A stretch of 64,000 nucleotides of DNA from Larix kaempferi (GCA_027924585.1 BSBM01000764.1:559501-623500), one strand, 5' to 3'. Counted from the stretch's first letter, positions 22,945 to 34,950 are shown. Made by a program: numbers and translations. Notes: a model not told the origin generated them from the letters alone.

Positions 22945-23345
22945 TGGGTTTTTTATTGCACCGAAGAGGCACATTCTACATCCTAGTAGGGGGATGTGTA
23001 ACTCCTTCCGTGCTCATCCTAGAGGTGACACATGTCCTTTTTAAAAACTAATAAAATATTAGAAAAAATAATATGTCGGCTATTTAAAACATTTACAATA
23101 GCATGCATATAAAACTACACAAATTAGATAAATTAAAACGCTTCCTCAACATTTGCACTCTAAAAAGGAGCTTACACCTTGACATTTGCCCTCTACAAAG
23201 GAGTTTACACCTTGATATATTTGATCCATCTGGACGCTTGGTAGATCCCCTTTTAAGATGGACCTATGCTGGTTATAGTACTCCCAACACATGGACTCTG
23301 AATCACGTTCTCTGAACACACAAGTAATCCGTAAATAAATTTTTA
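22945..23345. repeat. Dispersed repeat, copy 1 (GTGTAACTCCTTCCGTGCTC family)
   Basis: Shares long stretches with 35040-35395: GTGTAACTCCTTCCGTGCTC, a TTAATAAAATATTA-like stretch, then a TTTGATCC[AC]TCT motif and TAGATCCCCTTTTAA. Probably LTR remnants of one family; exact ends not found. Confidence 0.6.
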
Positions 23346-23886
23346 GCAAAACTACTTTTGAAACTTACCAAATTCCCGATTAAGATATGACATCCTTCAG
23401 CATCGCTCATGCCTTTTTTGTGATGCTGGGATGGACCAGGCTGAGTCACCCCATCAATGATGTACATGTGTGTGGATTTGTGTATTTCTCGATCAATTTT
23501 TTTTTTTTATCCTAACATTGAATATGTCTGTATCATAAAGACCTTACAAAACTTTAAAATTAAATTCTTTACTAAAACAAATGTATCATAATCCTTTACT
23601 TTCAAATTAAACTCTTACAAAACTGATTTTAATTTTTTCAATTTGAGTAATGTTTAATAAAGTTTATGGGTTTTATTTTTTATTTTTATTTTTTTAATAA
23701 AATATTTTTTTAATTATAAAATTATAAAATTTTATTGATAGTTATTAATATTGAAATAGTTATTTTTATGTATTATTGTCAAATTAAAAAAAAAAATCAA
23801 ATAAAATTATAAAAATACTAAAATTTTATTTAAACATTTATACTACATTAACTCATATTATTTTAATGGAGAATTTCCACTGACCT

Positions 23887-24255
23887 CTTTAATAAGATAA
23901 GTAATAACATATTACCACAACAAACATTACATGTATTAAATTATCATTACATAGTTATTATTATGTGTTAATATATGATTGCATCTAAAATGATTTAAAA
24001 TTCTTTAATAAGCTAAGTAATAACATGTTACCACAACAAATATTACATGTGTAAAATTATCATTACATAGTAGTTATTTTTACGTGTTAATATATGATTG
24101 CATCTAAAATGATTTAAAATTCTTTAATAAGCTAAGTAATAGCATGTTACTACAACAAACATTATATGTGTTAAATTATGTATTAAATTATCATTACATA
24201 GTAGTTATTATTATATGTTAATATATGATTGCATCTAAAATGATTTAAAATTCTT
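23887..24255. repeat. Three-copy AT-rich tandem repeat, ~116-133 bp
   Basis: Copies start at CTTTAATAAG at 23887, 24003 and 24122 and end with GATTTAAAATTCTT. The third copy carries a short extra stretch. No coding frame. Confidence 0.85.
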
Positions 24256-24696
24256 GATCTTAATTATGAAAATTTAAATTTAAAATTCATTTAAAATCCT
24301 TAGTCCTGGTTATAAAAATTTAAAACTAAATCTAATTTAAAATTATTTGTCTTGGATATTGCATTCGATGTTTTAAAATTAAAACTATTTTTTTTTGTCT
24401 GGGCTATTGCATTTAAAGAACAAATTACATTTTATAACACATTTCTCAAATAACATTATAACATGAATGTATCTGGCTCTTTTTTATAGTTTAAACAAGA
24501 CTTCTGATAATTTTTGTAACTTTGATTTGAGAAGTAATATCAAGTTACTGCTTTTTCATTATTGAAAAACGTGCATTCCTCAAATAAAATTATAAAAAAC
24601 AAATAGTTTTAAGAAAACCAATGTATATACTATTTTTTAATTAAGATTAAAATTTAATATGGAAATAACGTGTATCCATTAAAATAACTTGCTATC

Positions 24697-24840
24697 GTCA
24701 ATTGAGTGTAGATTGGGTGGTTGGGAGGAATGTTATTGTCCTCTCCACACAGGTTCAAATCTCTCTTTGTGACACTTGCTCTGGGTGCCGACTTTGACTA
24801 TGTAATGATTGTAATGATGGTTTAAGATCTTTTTTCTAAA
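24697..24840 (+). mobile_element. SINE-like element with pol III boxes
   Basis: A box A-like TGGTTGGGAGG (24718-24728) is followed by a box B-like GGTTCAAATCT (24752-24762), the spacing and order of a tRNA-derived SINE head. A related copy lies at 47537-47660. No target duplication or clear tail was found. Confidence 0.45.
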
Positions 24841-25884
24841 AGAACCTTAACTAATTTTTATCAATTATTTTAAGAGGCTTTGTGGTTCTTTCAAATTATT
24901 GAATCATGTCTTTGGTTTATATTGAGTAAGAAAATAAAGTCATTTCAATACATTTTAGGTTTCTATTCTAATATATTTCCATTGAGTTATTTGACATCAT
25001 AGTTGCTAGGTTTGGGATCCAATTTTTTTATATCTTTGATACCTATGTTTTATTGGTCATGTTTTCAAGTCTGAGTCAAGTTTGAGAGTTTGTAGTTTAG
25101 AGTTCTATCATGTATGTTACCTTATCTTTGTCTTACATGTATGTGCTTTATGTTGGTTGAAATATGTTTTTCAATACTTTCCTCCCAGTGGATCTTTCCC
25201 TATCAAATATAACACATCTTTCCCTAGGAGTTGCTTTAGAAGTTTGATTAACTTCATTTCCACAAGCCTTATTGGCGGTATACCTAAAATTTAACAGGGG
25301 TTTTCCTTGTTGAGTTCTAACTATGTGATTCCTTTCATTGTTTGACTTCAATTCATTCATTCACTTTGATATGATTGTACTCATACATTGGGCCCATTAA
25401 AATTATTGGTGGGCTACCTCATGTCTAGTAGATTAACATCAATGATTTTTTATTAGATGGTTTCTCCCATGGTCAACAACAACTCATTATCCCATCTTAG
25501 ATATTGCACATGTTATGAGTTGTAGGTTGCAAGTTGCAATCATAAATAGCATGTATAAATTCCATTCGGTATATCTTTGAGGCTTGAACATTCAAGGCCT
25601 TATATCACAAAGATTTGTTATAGTCCTATCTTATACGTCTTCGTCTTCTAGAGTTTCAAATTCTCAGCATCCTGCAAGGAGATTATTTCCCCAATTGGGG
25701 CCAATGCTAGCACCAAGATTTGATTCCTTCAAAATGTAATTTGAGTGAATATCTTTTTTTTCATGGGTACATTATGTGATGTATTGGTTGATTGGCCCAT
25801 TGATGTAGCATTAATAGTTTGTGAGTGCCTTTTTAAATTTAGTACATGGTCACGTGATTTTATTCATGGTATGTTGATAGGATA
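24841..25884. other. Spacer, no recognisable gene
   Basis: AT-rich sequence. A 70-codon frame at 25082-25294 has no recognisable motif. Confidence 0.4.
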
Positions 25885-25889
25885 GGTTC
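25885..25889. repeat. Target-site duplication, left copy (GGTTC)
   Basis: GGTTC before the left LTR equals 30356-30360 after the right LTR. Confidence 0.88.
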
Positions 25890-27572
25890 TATTATCTCCA
25901 GATTTATCCCATAAAATTTCGGATCCTGGCAGGATTCCCCAAAGGCCAGAGCCATCAACTAATTTGTTGAGTTTGTATTTTTCATCAAATAAAAGGTACA
26001 AGCAGAGTTGAATTAACATATAATTAATAAGTTTTGATCTTTAAAATTCTGTTTGTTGATGGCAAACTCACCTCAGCGTTTGGATTTAGTGTTTGGTTGT
26101 TATTTATGGTGGTCGGGTTGCTAATTGAACAATTATGAGTATCAAAAGAGACAAATCTACAAAAGGGTGCTCATCCATGTGTCAACACAAGCATCTACAA
26201 TAGTGCCCAAATTGGATATCGAGCACCCAAGTGACAATATCAAGCATTGGATTCATTTAACAAATATTTGAGTGTGTCAAAGGGAGGCTTATGGTTGATG
26301 CCAGCGTTGAATCAATCCAAAACTTCAAAATGCCCAGGTCCAAGTGCCGAGTTAAGATCTTCCATTGTCCCTGAATTCCTTTCTTTTTGTTACAGGTCAA
26401 ACCTCAGAAAGCATTCAAGAATTGGAAGAAGTTTGCTGTCAGTGAGAATTTCAAAAGACAAGTATTCACAAAAGCATCAAAGTGCTAAAGGCAACGTGTT
26501 CAGAAATACGAGCTACACACTTAATAAAAGGAGGACATCCAATGATATTAAGACAAGCAGCGATAATATAAATACCAGATGCCAAGGAAATTAAGGTATT
26601 TTTGAAAGATAAATTCTACTTCTTCAAGTAATTGATTTACATTTAGTTTCAGATTCAATGGAAAGAAATGAGGCATCAATATCGAACAGTTCAAAATTCC
26701 CAGATTTCAAAGTGGCAGAGTATGCAGATGCTAGTCAAAGATAACAAGTCTAGAGGATTTCCAGGCACAAGATCAGTATCAAAGATTACTCTTGGATTTT
26801 CAGGCTAACATCAAATGTTTGAAGAATCATACAAAGACGCAGTATAGGTATCAGTTCCAGATTTCTAGGGATTTAAGAAGCATCTTCGGTCATCCTTTGA
26901 GCCTTCAAATATACAAGTGACAATCAAAAAGTGAATCTGGGATTTGGGCATCACAATTTTGTGCTCAAAATCAGCTAGATTGAGTTAAGAAACGGATTTT
27001 GAGTTATCTCTTTACCTTAGCTAGCAAATTCGATCCATCTCTCATGGATCCTTTGTAATGTAATATCTATAAATGATGAATTGAGAAGATTGAAAGGGAG
27101 AGAGTTCCAGCCGAGAGGGCTGAGGTAGGGATTTGAAAATTCTGATACTGGAGTGGCAAGGGCATTTCATCTTGTGCTGATATAATAAGCTGCTTTGTAA
27201 AGATGACTATGTTCATATGAGATTGTTCTCTGCTGTAATAATTGAACTTCATGTTTTTGTGATTTTGTCTGGTACATGGTCTCAATTTCATTGCTAGATT
27301 CTCACTGTTAAATGTGAAGTTATCTTTAAAATGCTTAATGTAGAGGAGCATGGTTTATGTCTTTCAAAAAGTCATACTCGTAGCTTGGTCTTATTAGTCT
27401 TGACTATGATACATATACTGCTGTTCAGTATTCGCTTTAGCTTGATTTCTGTAGTGCTGGTCTTCCTACCACCTAAATCTACAAAGTCATTTTTTTTCAA
27501 TTAAACTGTGTTTACTGAGGAAGATTTCTCTAAGATTGACCCTAGCAGTCAGGTTCAACTTTAGGGATAACT
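25890..27572 (+). repeat. 5' LTR of the short element
   Basis: Matches 28639-30355 along its length, with few substitutions and one 35-bp gap, which suggests a fairly recent insertion. The last base differs from the right LTR (T for A). Confidence 0.9.
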
Positions 27573-27577
27573 TTTTT

Positions 27578-27595
27578 TGGCGCCGTTGCCGGGGA
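27578..27595 (+). other. Primer binding site, tRNA-Asp
   Basis: TGGCGCCGTTGCCGGGGA; its first 17 bases are the exact complement of the 3' end of plant tRNA-Asp. It begins five bases after the LTR. Confidence 0.9.
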
Positions 27596-28384
27596 CGGAG
27601 GAATGAAAACATACATCCCGGGGCTGTACGACAAAGAATATATCCAGACTTTGATGGTGAACAAAGGCTGGTGACATATGGGCTGCGATATTCACCTGGT
27701 GACTCCACTGGTTTCAAAATGGATAGATCAGTTGCTGAGCGAGTTACTTCATGTACCATGACAACAGGGTTTGAGGTAGATCATGTTTTTCTTCGAGGTT
27801 TTCAAGAATGGATGAGTATGTCTTCTGATGATGAATGGGACAAAGATTTGTTTTCTTATTTAGATTCTGATAACATTTATAGTGAAGAAGACAAAATTGA
27901 TTTTTTGAAGAAGCTTTTAAAAGCATTTGAGTTAGAATATGAAAGTTTGTTGTCAGAAAAGACTTCTCAAGAAGTTAGTATTACTGCTGTTGTTCCAAAC
28001 ATTTTTGAAGATATGTGTGTGACTTTAAATGAAGAATTAACGCAGCATATCTTAGAAAGTAAAAAGTGGTTTTCAAATGATTGTGAAAAAGATGGTTTTA
28101 TGGATATAGTGAGGTCAGAGCTTATCCAGAGGCAGCTTGCTTATCTTCAAGAAGAAACAGGGATATCTGATCAAAACATGGTTTTTAATGATACAGTAGC
28201 TGCTTATCTCGAGGTTTTTATTAACTCCAGCCATTCAGTTTTGTTCAGCTGCAAATATGAGCTTCAGACTCATGACGAATTGCATATAAGTTTTTCAATC
28301 TTTATTTTACAGAAGCATATTCCAGGAGTTCAATTGCTAAATCAATTTTTAGCTTGGTTTCATTGGAAATGGAGTTACACATGA
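27596..28384 (+). CDS. Unknown ORF inside the short LTR element
   Basis: A clean frame ending at TGA-bounded 28384, lying wholly in the internal region if started downstream of the primer site. The frame is open from inside the LTR (27536); the first ATG after the primer site in phase is 27719-27721, giving 221 residues. The product is acidic (SMSSDDEWDKDLFSYLDSDN), then helical with Leu/Glu (FLKKLLKAFELEYESLL), and ends aromatic (FLAWFHWKW). There is no zinc knuckle, DSG/DTG, RT or integrase motif. No family recognised. It could be a diverged gag, a captured host fragment or a novel trans-acting helper. Confidence 0.6.
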   Translation, partial: RRNENIHPGAVRQRIYPDFDGEQRLVTYGLRYSPGDSTGFKMDRSVAERVTSCTMTTGFEVDHVFLRGFQEWMSMSSDDEWDKDLFSYLDSDNIYSEEDKIDFLKKLLKAFELEYESLLSEKTSQEVSITAVVPNIFEDMCVTLNEELTQHILESKKWFSNDCEKDGFMDIVRSELIQRQLAYLQEETGISDQNMVFNDTVAAYLEVFINSSHSVLFSCKYELQTHDELHISFSIFILQKHIPGVQLLNQFLAWFHWKWSYT

Positions 28385-28638
28385 TCAGCTTGATCTCTGC
28401 AAGATTAGAGTAGAAGTGTTGATAAATAAGCTCATCCATGAGCATTTACTTTTTGCAGTTTTCACCATGTGATTAAATTTTTAGCAGGTTTATCAATTAT
28501 TTTGTTTGAATAAGTGGTGGCAGATTTCAAAAGTTTTCAGAGGTTGATTGAACAGTTGACCGTATAACCCAATAAGGCACAGGTCTACAAGTTCTTGGCA
28601 GCCCGCAGGGAGCATGCCATCCCCAGATAAGGCCAGAT
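28385..28638 (+). other. Internal 3' region of the short element
   Basis: Non-coding. No clear polypurine tract precedes the right LTR; the nearest purine-rich run is GCAGGGAG at about 28605. Confidence 0.5.
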
Positions 28639-30355
28639 GTTATCTCCAGATTTATCCCATAAAATTTCGGATCCTAGCAACATTCCCCAAAGGCCAGAGC
28701 CATCAACTAATTTGTTGAGTTTGTATTTTTCATCAAACAAAAGGTACAGGTAGAGTTGAATTAACATATAATTAATAAGTTTTGATCTTTAAAATTCTGT
28801 TTGTTGATGGCAAACTCACCTCAGCGTTTGGATTTAGTGTTTGGCTATTATTTATGGTGGTCAGGTTGCTAATTGAACAATTATGAGTATCAAAAGAGAC
28901 AAATCTACAAAAGGGTGCTCATCCATGTGTCAATGCAAGCATCTACAATAGTGCCCAAATTGGATATCGAGCACCCAAGTGACAATATCAAGCATTGGAT
29001 TCATTTAACAAATATTTGAGTGTGTCGAAGGGAGGTTTATGGTTGATGCCAGCGTTGAATCAATCCAAAACTTCAAAATGCCCAGGTCCAAGTGCCGAGT
29101 AAAGATCTTCCATTGTCCCCGAATTCCTTTCTTTTTGTTACGGGTTAAACCTCAGAAAGCATTCAAGAATTGGACACATGGTTCATTATAGTTCTAAAAT
29201 ATCACGGGAAGAAGTTTGCTGTCAGTGAGAATTTCAAAAGACAAGTATTCACAAAAGCATCAAAGTGGTAAAGGCAACGTGTTCATAAATACGAGCTACA
29301 CACTTAATAAAAGGAGGACATCCAATGATAATAAGACAAGCAGCGACAATATAAATACCAGATGCCAAGGCAATTAAGGTATTTTTGAAAGATAAATTCT
29401 ACTTCTTCAAGTAATTGATTTACATTTAGTTTCAGATTCAATGGAAAGAAATCAGGCATCAGTATCGAACAATTCAAAATTCCCAGATTTCAAAGTGGCA
29501 GAGTATGCAGATGCTAGTCAAAGATAACAAGTCTAGAGGATTTCCAGGCACAAGATCAGTATCAAAGATTACTCTTGGATTTTCAGGCTAACATCAAATG
29601 TTTGAATAATCATACAAAGACGCAGTATAGGTATCAGTTCCAGATTTCTAGGGATTTAAGAAGCATCTTCGGTCATCCTTTGAGCCTTCAAATATACAAG
29701 TGACAATCAAAAAGTGAATCTGGGATTTGGGCATCACAATTTTGTGCTCAAAATCAGCTAGATTGAGTTAAGAAACGGATTTTGAGTTATCTCTTTACCT
29801 TAGCTAGCAAATTCGATCCATCTCTCATGGATCCTTTGTAATGTAATATCTATAAATGATGAATTTAGAAGATTGAAAGGGAGAGAGTTCCAGCCGAGAG
29901 GGCTGAGGCAGGGATTTGAAAATTCTGATACTGGAGTGGCAAGGGCATTTCATCTTGTGCTGATATAATAAGCTGCTTTGTAAAGATGACTATGTTCATA
30001 TGAGATTGTTCTCTGCTGTAATAATTGAACTTCATGTTTTTGTGATTTTGTCTGGTACATGGTCTCAATTTCATTGCTAGATTCTCACTGTTAAATGTGA
30101 AGTTATCTTTAAAATGCTTAATGCAGAGGAGCATGGTTTATGTCTTTCAAAAAGTCATACTCGTAGCTTGGTCTTATTAGTCTTGACTATGATACATATA
30201 CTGCTGTTCAGTATTCGCTTTAGCTTGATTTCTGTAGTGCTGGTCTTCCTACCACCTAAATCTACAAAGTCATTTTTTTTCAATTAAACTGTGTTTACTG
30301 AGGAAGATTTCTCTAAGATTGACCCTAGCAGTCAGGTTCAACTTTAGGGATAACA
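28639..30355 (+). repeat. 3' LTR of the short element
   Basis: Begins TGTTATC and ends GATAACA. It has about 35 bp (29174-29208) absent from the left LTR, next to GAATTGG. Confidence 0.9.
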
Positions 30356-30360
30356 GGTTC
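30356..30360. repeat. Target-site duplication, right copy (GGTTC)
   Basis: Identical to 25885-25889. Confidence 0.88.
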
Positions 30361-33308
30361 TTTAGCGAATTGTACATATTTACAAGTACATCTAATGGAC
30401 ATAGTTTTCAATAGAGCAAGTGTTGAATATATTTTGAGGTCCTTGTATTATAATCATTATAATTGGAATTGAATGGAGCTAGGGTTCACCATACCAATTA
30501 TATTCATAGTTCAGATCGGATCAAACTTCATCTTTGTCATGCGATAGTTCCCTAGAGGAATAAATTGATAGAGTAAGACTATTTCATATAGAATATATTT
30601 CGTGGATTAGATGGATTGATAAACTCTTTCAAAGTTTCTTGATGCAAGCTTAAACGAGGTGATCTACCCATACTTACAATATAGATGCAATATTTAGATC
30701 AAGTATGGGAAGTTGAAGACCCCCCATGGGTGTGGTTAGGTTGGTTTTCACATACATATATTTTTCGAGATATGGTCATAGTTTTGGATACCCTTTGGGA
30801 AGATGTGCATGGGGTTCAAATTTCAACATAATATGATAACTCACTATTTTTAGTAGTTTTTAGTTTTAGACATTTAAGAGTGGTTCAATTGATAGGATGA
30901 TTACATATTTGGGGACCTAGTTAGGAGATTTTTCCTAGATTCAAGTTTCAACTAATTCCAAGGTGGTGCTAGTTTTAGTAGTGTGACCAGACCTTTGGAT
31001 ACCTAGTATGACATACAATGTCAATGCCAAATTTTAATCCATCCTGAACAATTTGAAAATTTTGGGACTGGTTTGCTTATGGCATGGTTGAGAGGGCACT
31101 TGGCGGGTCCATATTGAGTTTACTTGTTATTTTGAGATGTTTTGAGCCTCAAAAGGTTTTCACGTAACCTTAGATGGTGAACCCTCCTTATAAGATTTCT
31201 TGCATCTTCCTTGAGCCTTGTTCACTACTATTATAAGCCTAAAACCTTGCTCGCCCTCTTGGGAAGCCACTTAATAATTTTTTAGATCAATATAATTAGT
31301 ATGTGAGGAGATTACTAATCACGACATTAGCCTAGCCCACCATACTATTTAGTATCCTCACTTATTCCACAATTTAGGGCTTAATTCTAAAGGATTCTTT
31401 CCTTGGGAAATTCATAGGGACTATTTTATGCATGAAAAAAATGCATTAAAAGATTAAGTTAGCCATATGCAAGTATATTTTATCTTGCATGTGAATATCA
31501 TGGAAGGAGGGTGACATTTTCGATTTCTTCATACACATGTTATCTCTCTCAAAAGATCGAGCACTATTTTTGAAAACTAATATTCTTACTTCTCTTATAT
31601 TTATTTTTATCTCATATTTTTATACTCTCAATCTTCTATATATTGTACATTCATTGAAGGTGCAAAGGGTCTTTTTTTTGTTAGTGACTTGAGCACTAGA
31701 GATTCTTGATTATTACCTTGCATCCTTGATTGTTATTCTTTTGTTGAGAGTCATATTGAAAGCTAGCACTAAGTATATCATGATAGTTGGATTTGTGTTT
31801 GTAGTGTTGTGATTGTATCTATCATATTCTGCAAAGGAGGATCACATTCTTGGAGAAGTATTTTCCATCATTTCATGTCAAGGACTTTATTCATCCTACA
31901 TTGCCTTGGTAATAAATACAATCAAGTTTCTTTTGGCAACCATCACTTGATTTAAATGCGTAAGACTTTTATAATTTTCGTAGATTTATACTTGCTTTCT
32001 TTTTCATCTCCATAGAATTGTAGTACGAATATAATATTTTTTTCTCCATGTCCTTTTTTGTTCATTCCAATTTCTCAAAACCATAAGGCACTAGTTGATT
32101 TATTTGTCATTGAATTATTCACATAAAAGAAGAACCACTTATTTAGCTAAATGTGTGCATATTAGGCATTCTAAGCACATAGCTTAGGCATCTCATATCA
32201 TACTTATTCAATTTTTTGTTAAATTAATGCAAGCTTAACTTGTGGTAATTTCTTTTGTTAACACAAAAATATAGTGAAATCTTATGTTTTTCTTAATTTT
32301 TATGCACTAGAAAAATCCAAACACATTTAAAAACATTAAAAAAATTCTAAAAACCAACATTTAATTTAGTGTAAACAACCTTAAAACAATCATATTAACT
32401 TCTTGTGATTTATGTTTTTGCACCTTAGTTCATTAGTTGTCTCCACACACTTGCATTGGGATTCATGCTCATAGTTCATACTATTTTTTGCATCGTTTTC
32501 CTTGTCAATTTTCTACATTTAGGGACCATTTTATATCATTGTTTTCTATATGAAAATGCAGAAATAAAACATAACAATAATCTTTATTTCAATTGTCGTG
32601 GTGCTAATGATCATTTGTTAGCTCTTTAAAACACTAAGGGATACCTAAAGTTTTATCAATTGGGAATTTCTAGGTGAAAACAATGCATATTTAAGGGCTT
32701 AGCATTTTCTATTGTAAAATGCTTCAAGCAACTTGTTATTTGGTTGACTTTGCTAGATTGGCAAGGTAATAATCAATATCTATTTGGTGTTGGCTTTCCC
32801 AATAAAGGGTCTTTAGGCTACATCTTGGTGTCTAGGCTTGTTGCTTTTTGTTTACGTTGTTTCTCCCATTGTACTCAATTTTGAAAGAAACCTCCCAATC
32901 AAAGATGACGATATATTCAAGATATGCCCGAAATACATATAATGACCATAGATGGAAGAAGGTTGGTGAACATGCATTTCCTTGTGATGACATGTTGATC
33001 TTATTACTACTATGCATAATACTCAACATTTCGTAATCCCTTAATTGATGTGTGGCTGAACTATACAAAACAACATTTAAATTCTATGCATTTATTACAT
33101 ATCTAGGAAGTACATAACAAACTAGAATGAAAGGTTTCAAGTTTGATTGTTTTTCACACACCCTAGTATTGGCATCACTTAAACACAATAAATCAATAAC
33201 ATGTGACCTTTTTCTTACCTACAAATTAAAGCCATCAAAAAGTATATTTTGACAAGTTGAAAAAAAATCATCATAAACTTCTCAAGACCTCATTAATATG
33301 GCAAACTT
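30361..33308. other. Spacer, no recognisable gene
   Basis: Non-coding, AT-rich. The only ORFs, at 32832-33068 on both strands, are short and featureless. Confidence 0.4.
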
Positions 33309-33530
33309 CTTATTATGGAATCATTCAAGAAGAAGAACAAATTGTAGATTGCAAGTACAACACTATATTTCATGGAATAAGGTATAACCTATTTATGATG
33401 AAATATACGAGGGACCTCATTATTATGGAATCATTCAAGAAGAAGAACAAATTGTAGATTGCAAGTACAACACTCTATTTCAGGGACTAAGGTATAACCT
33501 AATTATGATGAAACATACGAGGGGTCACTA
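33309..33530. repeat. Two-copy 111-bp tandem repeat
   Basis: TTATTATGGAATCATTCAAG recurs at 33309 and 33420, and similarity continues through the whole unit. Confidence 0.85.
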
Positions 33531-33631
33531 AAAGTACAGACATCAATATGCATCAACATGAATTGCAAATTTTATATGTACGTGGTAAAATACATAAATA
33601 CAAAATATATGTAGATAGACAAGGATCTTAT

Positions 33632-33898
33632 CTAAGAAGACTCTGGTGAAACACAAAAGTGATGTATTTGAAGATTCTCTTTACCCAAGTGCTTGAAATT
33701 CCCTTCATTCCTACTCTTGAGGAACTTCCCCCAATTGAATTCTTTATATTTGGCAGGATTTTCCTCATTCACCAACTCAAGTGTAGGTCCAACCATCACA
33801 TAATGTGAAGGATTGAAAAATAATGGAATGGAGAATCTTTCCTTCTTGTTATTCACCACTACCCTATGCTCTACACTCTCGTATTTGTCATTGCTCCA
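33632..33898 (-). CDS. 2-oxoglutarate/Fe(II)-dependent dioxygenase, last exon only
   Basis: 88 codons in one frame, from a splice acceptor (TTTTTTGATTTGCAG before the exon on the coding strand, end at 33899) to a stop at 33632. VWSNDKYESVEHRVVV holds the C-terminal iron-binding His, and ERFSIPLFFNP holds the Arg-x-Ser pair that binds 2-oxoglutarate. EFNWGKFLKSR and NLQIHHF are typical of the C-terminus of the plant DOXC dioxygenases, which hydroxylate hormones and specialised metabolites. The first iron His and Asp would be on an earlier exon, which I do not find on the minus strand of this window. Either the upstream intron is very long and TE-filled, or this is an orphan fragment. The exon itself shows no stop or frameshift. 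The exact substrate cannot be told. Confidence 0.75.
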   Translation of the reverse strand, partial: WSNDKYESVEHRVVVNNKKERFSIPLFFNPSHYVMVGPTLELVNEENPAKYKEFNWGKFLKSRNEGNFKHLGKENLQIHHFCVSPESS

Positions 33899-34109
33899 AA
33901 CCTGCAAATCAAAAAATCCCCTCAAAATTATTTATTTTGATTTTGTGAATTTGTTTTTATGATATATATATAGAGCTTATAACAAAAAAATAAGTCAATG
34001 TATGATAGATTCTCATATTTGTCATTGCTCCAAAACTGCAAATAAAAAAATCACCTCAAAATTATTTATTTTGATTTTGTGAATTTGTTTTTATGATATA
34101 TATATAGAG
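33882..34109 (-). repeat. 134-bp tandem duplication of exon start and intron
   Basis: 33882-33975 recurs at 34016-34109. The copied piece spans the first bases of the dioxygenase exon, its acceptor and the adjoining intron. In the copy the acceptor reads TTTGCAG, like the original, but exon bases differ (TTTTGGAGCAATG for GTTTGGAGC). Confidence 0.85.
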
Positions 34110-34781
34110 AAAGCTTAAATAACAAAAAAAAAAGTCAATGTAAGATAGATAGTCATTAATTATAAATCAAATATTTTTCTACCATATTGATGTAATTTAC
34201 TCAATCAAATTTATCTTATATTAAACATTTTGTTAAAGTTTTTTTTTCTAGCTTCTCTCGTAAATATTTTATTTTGTTAACAAAAACAAACTCTATTTCA
34301 ATTAAGAAATCAAAAGTTTTCTTACTTTTAGTCTTTGGAAATGATAATTTTGTTAGATTGGAGAATTACAAACAAAAGTGACATGGTATTGAAATTATAT
34401 ATATATATATATATATAATTTTATGAATGTATAATGTGTTTTGTATGTACATTGTAACATGTGTTTATTCTAATATAGGTTGCATGAAATTTTAAAATGA
34501 GTGAAATTTTGAAATAAAGATGATATAGAAACTTAAACTTAGAAATTATAGGAATAGTAAAAGGGTATTTTTGTTTGATTGACAAATTATCAAGAAAAAT
34601 AGAATGAAATTATTAGAATAAATAAAATGATAAACATAAATACAAATTTAATCTAATGTATACATTAACTATCATACAATATCATATTAGAAAAAAGCCA
34701 AATTACCCTTGTATATTATGTTATAAGTTCCAAAATACAAAATGAGCTACGCTCTCAAATCATCAAAATATTCATCATATC
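34110..34781. other. AT-rich spacer
   Basis: No gene. Includes an (AT)n run at 34396-34417. Confidence 0.5.
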
Positions 34782-34950
34782 CAATAGTGGACAAACATAA
34801 GTTGAATAAGACCCACCTTCAACCATAGATGTGCATGAATGCAATAGTGGACAAACATAGGTTGAATAAGACCCACCTTCAACCATAGATGTGCATGAAT
34901 GCAATAGTGGACAAACATAAGTTGAATAAGACCCACCTTCAACCATGAAT
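34782..34950. repeat. 60-bp tandem repeat, about 2.8 copies
   Basis: CAATAGTGGACAAACATA begins units at 34782, 34842 and 34902; period exactly 60 bp. A repetitive ORF on the minus strand results from the period being a multiple of three. Confidence 0.9.

Larger units (their letters stand above)
25890..30355 (+). mobile_element. Short non-autonomous LTR retrotransposon with one unknown ORF
   Basis: Two near-identical LTRs (25890-27572 and 28639-30355) flank an internal region of only about 1.07 kb. Termini are TGTTATC and GATAACA, read intact on the right LTR; the left LTR start has become TATTATC. The target duplication is GGTTC. A perfect tRNA-Asp primer site follows the left LTR. No gag, protease, RT or integrase is present, so movement would depend on another element, perhaps an Athila-type one, which shares the primer type. 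Long LTRs with a short internal region resemble LARD or TRIM classes, but carrying a clean ORF is unusual. Confidence 0.92.

Noticed and set aside
27067-27351. 94-codon minus-strand frame in the LTR of the short element (also 29865-30134)
   Set aside because: Duplicated only because the LTRs are; no recognisable domain.
34755-34946. Minus-strand protein with a repeated MVEGGSYSTYVCPLL unit
   Set aside because: By-product of the 60-bp tandem repeat; no start context or flanking coding sequence.
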